The notes under the pieces were generated by a model that was not told the DNA's origin, did not search any database, and saw only the letters and a list, made by a program, of their open reading frames with translations. A DNA stretch of 10,670 nucleotides from the NCBI GenBank assembly GCA_018818505.1, contig JAHIRR010000042.1:1-10670 (forward strand), in the 5' to 3' direction. This document shows positions 5,798-10,670 of the stretch, one piece after another; position 1 is the stretch's first letter, and every line of letters starts with the position of its first letter. This DNA is from Candidatus Omnitrophota bacterium. Lineage in GTDB: Bacteria; Omnitrophota; Koll11; Gorgyraeales; Gorgyraeaceae. A program made the position numbers and the translations under genes.

Positions 5798-7641
5798 TGT
5801 TTTCTAAGCGTATCACAACATTATATCTTTTTGTTTTAGTAGCAGTTACGCTATTTTATCCTACCGTATCATTTGCCTATCCACAAGCAAGCGAATCCAT
5901 CACTCAATACATAGTAGATCTATCCAATGATATCCAGCGCTCTATTCATGAGCCAGGGAAGTCTTTATTACAGGATTCCAAGGGAGAGTTAAAACTCAAA
6001 CTTCTTCTTTCTCCATGGGGAGAGCTAGAGGATGCCTATGTTTCTGAATCATCAGGCAGTGCGCAACTTGATAACATTTGCCTAGAGGCTGTGCGGATGT
6101 ATGATAGATTTCCGCCATTTCCAGAAGAGCTTGGAGATGAAGACCGCTGGGTAGATGTACCGATCATATTTGATATTAATCGCCCCGAACCACTCGCTTC
6201 GCTCGGGTACGGGGCAGGCGGAATCTACGCGGAAGCCTCCGCCTCGGCGGAGGACGCGGAACCTACGCGGAAGATAATACAATTAGGTGTGACAGAGGCA
6301 GTGGATATTGCGTTAGAGAATCATATGGCTGCGAGAATAGCAAAGGAAGAGATAGATCTTTCAAGGTTAAAAATAAGGGAGGCTCGCAGGGCGCTTTATC
6401 CAGCAGCAAGCTTAAATTACATGGAGACAATGGGGAAGACTACTAAAAGGACCCAGGACTTTACAGATAAGGAATATAAAGTCAAGTTTGAATACCCGCT
6501 CTATTATGGGTGGAGGCTCAGGTATGCGGTGAGCCAGGCCATTAGCAACATGAAGGCCTCGAGATACAATCTGGATAAGGTCCAGCAGGATCTAAAGCTT
6601 GAAGTAGAGACGGCTTTTTATTCATATCTCGCAGCTAGTTCTGATGTAGAGATACAGAAGGCGCTTTTAAAAGAAGTAAATGATATTTTTACTATAGCAA
6701 AGAAGAGGTTTGATCTGGGATTGACTACCAAGTCAGAATTTTTACAGGCAGAGTCTCAGCTGAAGCAGGTCGGTTACCAGGTTGCTTCAAGCGAGGGCGA
6801 GATGGAGATGGCAGCGCTTACACTTACGCAGGCAATGAATGTTGAAAATATAGATGATTTGGTGGATGTGGGAGATGCGTGGGCGTCTGTGCTCGAGGCA
6901 GGGGCGATTGATATAGATATGAGCTTGGACGAATGCATGGACCTGGCGTTTCGCCACAGGCCAGACCTGAAGTCCAAGGAGTACATGGTGGAATTTAATG
7001 ATTATGAGCGAAAGATCGCGAAAAGTAAAGATCATCTGAAGGTAGATCTTACAGGTACGTACGGTAAATCAGGAGGTGCGTATGAATCTGAGGCTCTAAA
7101 TATGTCGAATGACTGGTATATGGGTTTTAAGGTCTCAAAACCTCTTGGCGGTAATACATTAGCAGCTTCTTACACCAAAGAAGAGACCAGCGAAAAGCAT
7201 GGCCAGAGTTCACGCACTGAATCTGCTGGAAAATCTCTGGAACTCGGCATACTTGATAATCTACAGAGTTTTTCTGAGAAGAAGTCTACCGAGATAGCCC
7301 TGAAGAAAGCCAAAGACGAGTTTCAACAGGCAAAAGACGCTATCTTTAAAGAAGTAAAAGAGTCATATTTAAATTATAAAAAAGGTACGCTTCAGGTCAG
7401 AGCAAACCTTAATAAGACCAAACATAAAGAGGAAGAGCTTAAGCTCGCAAAGGCGCGGTCAGAACTGAATGAAATACCTCTCTCAGAATTCATGCGCGCG
7501 CATATGAACCTGACAGACGAGAAGTCATTTTATATAGATGCGCTTGGAAGCATGTATCAATCGCTGGCAAAGTTAAATAAGGCCACTGGTTACACCTTGT
7601 TTTTAGACAGCGAGAACTTTGAATTGGCGAATTTAAAATAA
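5797..7641 (+). CDS. TolC-like outer-membrane factor with N-terminal TonB_C-like domain
   Basis: 614-residue outer-membrane channel subunit of a tripartite exporter. Residues 1-27 form a signal peptide ending FAY. Residues about 60-127 match the TonB C-terminal fold: KGELKLKLLLSPWGELEDAYV, then SSGSAQLDNICLEAVR, FPPFPEE, and a closing strand VDVPIIFDI. Residues about 129-159 are a repeat-encoded linker (PLASLGYG, then Ala/Glu/Ser-rich). Residues 160-350 and 373-602 form the two outer-membrane efflux repeats, with long helices (for example 265-345 and 495-560) and FDLGLTTKSEFLQAESQL at 305-322 as a typical TolC-family motif. Most TolC proteins are 420-500 residues; the excess is the front domain and linker. 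The start has AAGGAG six bases upstream and a near-consensus promoter. It leads an operon with the adaptor and the RND pump. The TonB_C-like part may bind the energised inner membrane, peptidoglycan or the adaptor; this is inference. Confidence 0.88.
   Translation: MFSKRITTLYLFVLVAVTLFYPTVSFAYPQASESITQYIVDLSNDIQRSIHEPGKSLLQDSKGELKLKLLLSPWGELEDAYVSESSGSAQLDNICLEAVRMYDRFPPFPEELGDEDRWVDVPIIFDINRPEPLASLGYGAGGIYAEASASAEDAEPTRKIIQLGVTEAVDIALENHMAARIAKEEIDLSRLKIREARRALYPAASLNYMETMGKTTKRTQDFTDKEYKVKFEYPLYYGWRLRYAVSQAISNMKASRYNLDKVQQDLKLEVETAFYSYLAASSDVEIQKALLKEVNDIFTIAKKRFDLGLTTKSEFLQAESQLKQVGYQVASSEGEMEMAALTLTQAMNVENIDDLVDVGDAWASVLEAGAIDIDMSLDECMDLAFRHRPDLKSKEYMVEFNDYERKIAKSKDHLKVDLTGTYGKSGGAYESEALNMSNDWYMGFKVSKPLGGNTLAASYTKEETSEKHGQSSRTESAGKSLELGILDNLQSFSEKKSTEIALKKAKDEFQQAKDAIFKEVKESYLNYKKGTLQVRANLNKTKHKEEELKLAKARSELNEIPLSEFMRAHMNLTDEKSFYIDALGSMYQSLAKLNKATGYTLFLDSENFELANLK
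6183..6214 (+). repeat. Copy of hairpin element A inside the TolC-like gene
   Basis: The 32 bases match 5628-5659 at 31 positions. The single change (A at 6188) leaves an A-A mismatch in the stem CCCCGAACC / GGTACGGGG; the loop ACTCGCTTCGCTCG is unchanged. It is read in frame and encodes about residues 129-139 (PEPLASLGYG), between the TonB_C-like domain and the first TolC repeat. Confidence 0.92.
6218..6273 (+). repeat. Direct repeat of 18 bp flanking a GC-rich hairpin, inside the TolC-like gene
   Basis: GCGGAATCTACGCGGAAG (6218-6235) and GCGGAACCTACGCGGAAG (6256-6273) differ at one base. Between them CCTCCGCC (6236-6243) and GGCGGAGG (6246-6253) form an 8-bp inverted repeat with a two-base spacer. 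The block is read in frame as the Ala/Glu/Ser-rich linker up to about residue 159. Its ACCTACGCGG also occurs in the palindrome at 7643-7692. Confidence 0.88.
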
Positions 7642-7642
7642 C

Positions 7643-7692
7643 CCTCTTCCACCGCGTAGGTGGAATTAATTCCACCTACGCGGTGGAAGAGG
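7643..7692 (+). repeat. Perfect 50-bp palindrome between the TolC-like and adaptor genes
   Basis: Two 25-base arms meet with no spacer at 7667/7668: the left arm begins CCTCTTCCACCGCGTAGG and ends TGGAATT, and the right arm is its exact reverse complement. It begins two bases after the upstream stop and ends 12 bases before the adaptor ATG. It could form a cruciform in DNA or a long mRNA hairpin that affects processing or the relative output of the two genes. No T-run follows, so an intrinsic terminator is unlikely. Confidence 0.95.
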
Positions 7693-7695
7693 TAT

Positions 7696-7699
7696 GAGG
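7696..7699 (+). promoter_or_regulatory. Ribosome-binding site that decides the adaptor start
   Basis: GAGG lies five bases before ATG 7705. It favours this start over the in-frame GTG at 7660, which lies inside the 50-bp palindrome and would place 15 palindrome-derived residues before a normal MKKK-type membrane anchor. Confidence 0.7.
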
Positions 7700-7704
7700 A
7701 TACC

Positions 7705-8907
7705 ATGAAGAAAAAGTATAAAAAGATACTGATAGGTTTTATAGTTTTGTGGTTAGTGGTTTTTGCGGTCGTGTGGGGGGTCACGCTGTTTAAGAAGGCG
7801 CCGGGTAAGAAGATGGACTTTATGGGCATGCTTTCGAGGGACAAGGGACAAGGGACAAGTGACAAGGGTTCAGAGCTTGAGGCTGGCGCAGGACAACAAG
7901 AGGCCCTGCCAGTGCGATGTTACAAGGTGGCCCTGAGAGATTTTAAGGATGAGCTGCCTGTAATGGGCACAGTAAAGGGCTCCCTGGAGATCACGCTTAA
8001 ATTTGAAGTGAACGGTATAATAGACGCCATTAATTTCAGGGAAGGAGACCTTATTTATAAAGAAGATCTGATAGCTACCATAAATAAAAAGGATGCGCAG
8101 CTAAAGGTGGATTATTCTAAAAGTAAATTGGAATCCGCCAAGGTGCAGTCTCTTGCGGCGCAAAAGAAATTAGAGATACATAAAAATCTCTATGACATAG
8201 GCGGGATCATAAAGGCAAAATTAGAAGAGGTGGAATTAGAAGTAAGGAGCGCGGAACTCCAGGCCGAGTCAGCTGAAGTAGAACTTAGATCCGCCGAATC
8301 AGAGCTCGAAAAGACAAATCTATACGCGCCGCGCAATGGTGTCATGGGTTCGAGAGATGCAGAGGTCGGGGAGTTTGTCACGCCCAATGATAAGGTCGCT
8401 ACTTTATACGATACAATGAAAGTCTTTGTAGAATTGGGCATAGTAGAAAAGGATATAGAAAAGCTTGCGCTTGACCTGGACGTGATAGTCACAGTAGACG
8501 CATACCAGGGCATGAACTTTACAGGCAGGGTGGACAATATATTTCCTGTTATTGAGGGAAAGTCCAGGACACTTACCCTGAGGGTGGGGATAGAGAATGA
8601 GGATGCGATGCTTTTGCCCGGTATGTTTGCCCGGGCCCTTATTACAGTTGCTGAATTCAAGAATGCAATAGTGGTGCCCAGCATGAGCCTGAATAAATCA
8701 GACGAAGGAGGGTATACCCTTTTTACAGTTGATGAAAATACAGTGCGCTCCAGGCCAGTAGAGGTAGCCTATGTTACCACTGATTACAGCGTGATCGCGT
8801 CTGGGCTATATGAAGGAGAATTGGTAGTGGTCGATACACCGCAGGAACTCAAAGATGGCATGAGTGTCGATGTTATAGAAGTGCAGGAGAGTGGTGTTGA
8901 GGAATGA
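7705..8907 (+). CDS. RND efflux periplasmic adaptor (HlyD/AcrA/MFP family)
   Basis: 400-residue membrane-fusion protein linking the inner-membrane pump to the outer-membrane channel. A basic start (MKKKYKK) leads into one transmembrane helix (about 8-29), so it is anchored by a signal-anchor rather than a lipid; there is no lipobox. A repeat-encoded hydrophilic stretch follows (46-55). Then come the first half of the barrel-sandwich/lipoyl domain (GIIDAINFREGDLIYKEDLIATI, 104-126), a helical hairpin (about 130-203, rich in Ala, Glu, Lys and Ser), the second lipoyl half (APRNGVMGSRDAEVGEFV, 208-225), the beta-barrel (about 235-312), and a membrane-proximal domain (about 315-393, starting at the typical IVVPSMSL). 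Length is normal for the family. It lies 63 bp after the TolC-like gene, across the perfect palindrome, and its last four bases overlap the pump gene (ATGA), indicating one operon. Confidence 0.92.
   Translation: MKKKYKKILIGFIVLWLVVFAVVWGVTLFKKAPGKKMDFMGMLSRDKGQGTSDKGSELEAGAGQQEALPVRCYKVALRDFKDELPVMGTVKGSLEITLKFEVNGIIDAINFREGDLIYKEDLIATINKKDAQLKVDYSKSKLESAKVQSLAAQKKLEIHKNLYDIGGIIKAKLEEVELEVRSAELQAESAEVELRSAESELEKTNLYAPRNGVMGSRDAEVGEFVTPNDKVATLYDTMKVFVELGIVEKDIEKLALDLDVIVTVDAYQGMNFTGRVDNIFPVIEGKSRTLTLRVGIENEDAMLLPGMFARALITVAEFKNAIVVPSMSLNKSDEGGYTLFTVDENTVRSRPVEVAYVTTDYSVIASGLYEGELVVVDTPQELKDGMSVDVIEVQESGVEE
7840..7867 (+). repeat. Tandem heptamer GACAAGG x4 inside the adaptor gene
   Basis: Units GACAAGG, GACAAGG, GACAAGT, GACAAGG. 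They encode residues 46-55 (DKGQGTSDKG), a flexible stretch between the transmembrane anchor and the first lipoyl half. The unit length is not a multiple of three, so gain or loss of one unit would shift the frame. Confidence 0.92.
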
Positions 8908-10670
8908 AACTACCAGAATTTTCAGTAAACAGGCCTGTAACAACGTCCATGTTTTTTATCGGCGTGTTGATGCTGGGCCTTATATCTCTGACGCGCCTTC
9001 CCCAAGAACTTTTTCCTTCCATTACTTATCCGGAACTCACAGTAGTCACGACATATGAAAATGCCGCTCCGGAAGAAGTAGAGACCCTTATCACAAAGAT
9101 AATAGAAGAGACAGTCGGCACTGTGAGCAAGCTGAAGCGCATAAGCTCTATATCCAAGGAAGGCGTTTCAATCGTTACAGCTGAATTCGGATGGGGCACA
9201 AATATGGATTTTGCCTCTCTTGGCGTGCGCGAGAAGATAGATCTTATAAAAGAACGCCTGCCGCTTGGATCCGCAGACCCTATCGTAATGAAATTTAATC
9301 CTTTTGAACTCCCTGTTATTACGCTGAGCGTCACAGGAGACAAATCCGCCGCAGAGCTCCTGAGGCTTTCAAGAAAATTCATAGAGGATGAACTGGAAAA
9401 AGTCGAAGGCGTGGCATCTTCTAATATAAGCGGAGGCATGGAGAGGGAAATACTTGTCTCGATAGATGAAGGAAGACTGCGCGCCTCAAATGTTTCCATA
9501 ACAAAGGTGGTTGATGCGTTAAAGTCATCTAATCTTAATTATCCAGCCGGCACAATAGAAGAGCATTTTTACGAATATCTCATAAGGACCATGGGTGAAT
9601 TCAAGGTGGTGCCGGAGATAAGACAGACTATTGTGGGAAAGGATAGAATAGACCAGGAGTCTCAACCAGCACAGAGAGAGAACCAGCAGAAGCCAGAAAA
9701 GCCAAACAGGCTTGTGCGCTTAAAGGATATTGCCGAGATAAAGGATACGTTTCAGGAGAGGACGAGTATCTCTCGTTATAACGGAGAGGAAAATATATCC
9801 ATATCAGTGCAGAAACAGGCAGGTGTCAATACTATACGGGTCGCGCAAAAGGTAAGGGATAGGCTGGAACAGATAAAGCGAGACCTGCCATCAGATATGG
9901 ATGTAAAGATTATTTATGACCAGTCGATATTCATAAAACAGTCAATACGCGGAGTCATGGACGCAGCCATACAAGGAGGCATGCTCGCGTTCCTGGTGCT
10001 TTTTGTATTTTTGAGAAACATAAAGGCCTCCTTAATAGTGGCAGGATCAATGCCGATATCTATTATGGTGGCGTTCAGTCTTATGTATTTTAACGGTATT
10101 ACGCTAAATATGTTATCCCTGGGAGGGCTTGCCCTTGGTATTGGTATGCTGGTAGATAATGCCATAGTCGTCATTGAAAATATTTACAACCAGTTACAAA
10201 AGAAAAAGGACATGAAGGAGGCGAGCAAGACAGGCGCCAGTGAGGTCTCAGGCGCTATATTTTCTTCAACACTTACAACAGTAGCGGTATTTTTGCCAAT
10301 GGTCTTTGTGGTGGGTGTGGCAGGCCAGCTCTTTAAAGAACTGGCATTTACTGTAACGTTTTCGCTGGTGGCGTCATTGGTAGTGGCGCTTTCGCTGATA
10401 CCAAGATTAGCCGCGATAAAGGGTAAAACGATGTCATTGCGAGCGCCGAAGGCGCGAAGCAATCTCAAAAAAGAGATTGCTTCGGTCGCTTCGCTCCCTC
10501 GCAATGACACAGGGATATTTGGCTTAAAAACCATTTATTCTAGGACAATGCCCAATGTATTGAGGCACAAATGGGTTTTTTTAATAGCTGTGCTTATCGT
10601 ATTTATCATGAGCCTGGGATTATTTTTTGTCATAGACAAGGAGTTTATGCCAAAGATAGACCAGCGTGAG
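8904..10670 (+). CDS. RND-family efflux pump (AcrB/HAE-type permease), 3' end outside the window
   Basis: First 589 residues of an inner-membrane proton-driven exporter; full family members are about 1,000-1,060 residues, so the second half is beyond the edge. The start MKLPEFSVNRPVTTSMFFIG is typical of the family. TM1 spans about 12-30. The first porter domain follows (YPELTVVTTYENAAPEEVE at 42-60; RLPLGSADPIV at 118-127), with a Gln/Glu/Pro-rich extra stretch at about 247-268. TM2-TM6 lie at about 352-370, 376-396, 401-425, 450-470 and 480-500. TM4 carries GMLVDNAIVVIEN (414-426): Asp418 is kept, and the second acidic residue of AcrB is Asn419. Residues 510-536, between TM6 and TM7, come from a palindromic repeat. 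TM7 is at about 558-576, followed by the conserved DKEFMPKIDQRE (578-589). Its ATG overlaps the adaptor stop by four bases. Substrate (drug, metal, lipid) is not evident. Confidence 0.93.
   Translation, partial: MKLPEFSVNRPVTTSMFFIGVLMLGLISLTRLPQELFPSITYPELTVVTTYENAAPEEVETLITKIIEETVGTVSKLKRISSISKEGVSIVTAEFGWGTNMDFASLGVREKIDLIKERLPLGSADPIVMKFNPFELPVITLSVTGDKSAAELLRLSRKFIEDELEKVEGVASSNISGGMEREILVSIDEGRLRASNVSITKVVDALKSSNLNYPAGTIEEHFYEYLIRTMGEFKVVPEIRQTIVGKDRIDQESQPAQRENQQKPEKPNRLVRLKDIAEIKDTFQERTSISRYNGEENISISVQKQAGVNTIRVAQKVRDRLEQIKRDLPSDMDVKIIYDQSIFIKQSIRGVMDAAIQGGMLAFLVLFVFLRNIKASLIVAGSMPISIMVAFSLMYFNGITLNMLSLGGLALGIGMLVDNAIVVIENIYNQLQKKKDMKEASKTGASEVSGAIFSSTLTTVAVFLPMVFVVGVAGQLFKELAFTVTFSLVASLVVALSLIPRLAAIKGKTMSLRAPKARSNLKKEIASVASLPRNDTGIFGLKTIYSRTMPNVLRHKWVFLIAVLIVFIMSLGLFFVIDKEFMPKIDQRE
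10432..10509 (+). repeat. 78-bp palindromic element inserted in frame in the RND pump gene
   Basis: Ends are TGTCATTGCGAG (10432-10443) and its exact reverse complement CTCGCAATGACA (10498-10509). Inside are a small hairpin GCGCC-GAA-GGCGC (10443-10455) and a perfect 11-bp hairpin GAAGCAATCTC / GAGATTGCTTC (10456-10466 and 10473-10483) with an AAAAAA loop, then GGTCGCTTCGCTCC. I recall this kind of 'cattgcgag / gaagcaatctc' sequence as a dispersed repeat in several bacterial groups. Its 78 bases are 26 codons, and the RND frame continues unbroken on both sides. Confidence 0.93.

Noticed and set aside
7660..7704. GTG 7660 as start of the adaptor
   Set aside because: It lies inside the perfect palindrome, has no ribosome-binding site, and would put odd residues before a normal MKKK membrane anchor; ATG 7705 has GAGG at proper spacing.
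8190..8684. Antisense open frame of 164 codons
   Set aside because: Ser/Thr/Leu-rich shadow of the adaptor gene, with no ribosome-binding site or recognisable motifs.
9026..9499. Antisense open frame of 157 codons
   Set aside because: Shadow of the RND gene, whose + strand frame matches its family throughout.
10184..10534. Antisense open frame of 116 codons
   Set aside because: Part of it is just the reverse translation of the 78-bp palindromic element (VSLRGSEATEAI); repeats of this sort often give false gene calls.

Overview
The window carries seven protein genes, all on the + strand and closely packed, about 43% G+C in the stretch I counted by hand. The proteins are of Gram-negative envelope type: an outer-membrane beta-barrel, a TolC-like channel, a periplasmic adaptor and an RND pump. 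This content, plus the many short palindromes and tandem repeats lying inside genes, suggests an uncultivated didermic bacterium. Omnitrophota (former OP3) is my impression only; no marker gene here proves it.

Region 1 (5-5620) reads as one co-directional block. It holds a membrane-anchored or secreted clan-A glycoside hydrolase, a small four-helix-bundle (S23/Avd-like) gene of markedly lower G+C, a large TPR plus beta-barrel outer-membrane protein, and a ROK-family regulator. Octamer repeat arrays lie on both sides of the four-helix-bundle gene in opposite orientation. The right-hand array is translated as the hydrophobic core of the outer-membrane protein's signal peptide.

The gap 5621-5796 holds two hairpins with different arms but related loops, a 9-bp direct repeat, and a textbook sigma-70 promoter (TTGACA, 17 bp, TATACT). 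An 11-bp inverted repeat covers both the -10 box and the Shine-Dalgarno/start region of the next gene.

Region 2 (5797-10670, running off the right edge) is a tripartite efflux operon in the order outer-membrane factor, adaptor, RND pump. The outer-membrane factor has an N-terminal TonB_C-like domain before its TolC repeats, an unusual fusion. Palindromic or tandem repeats lie in frame inside all three genes (interdomain linker of the TolC protein, post-membrane linker of the adaptor, cytoplasmic TM6-TM7 loop of the pump). A perfect 50-bp palindrome separates the first two genes. The main novelty is therefore repeats that have been converted into protein segments and regulatory structures, rather than any single new enzyme.
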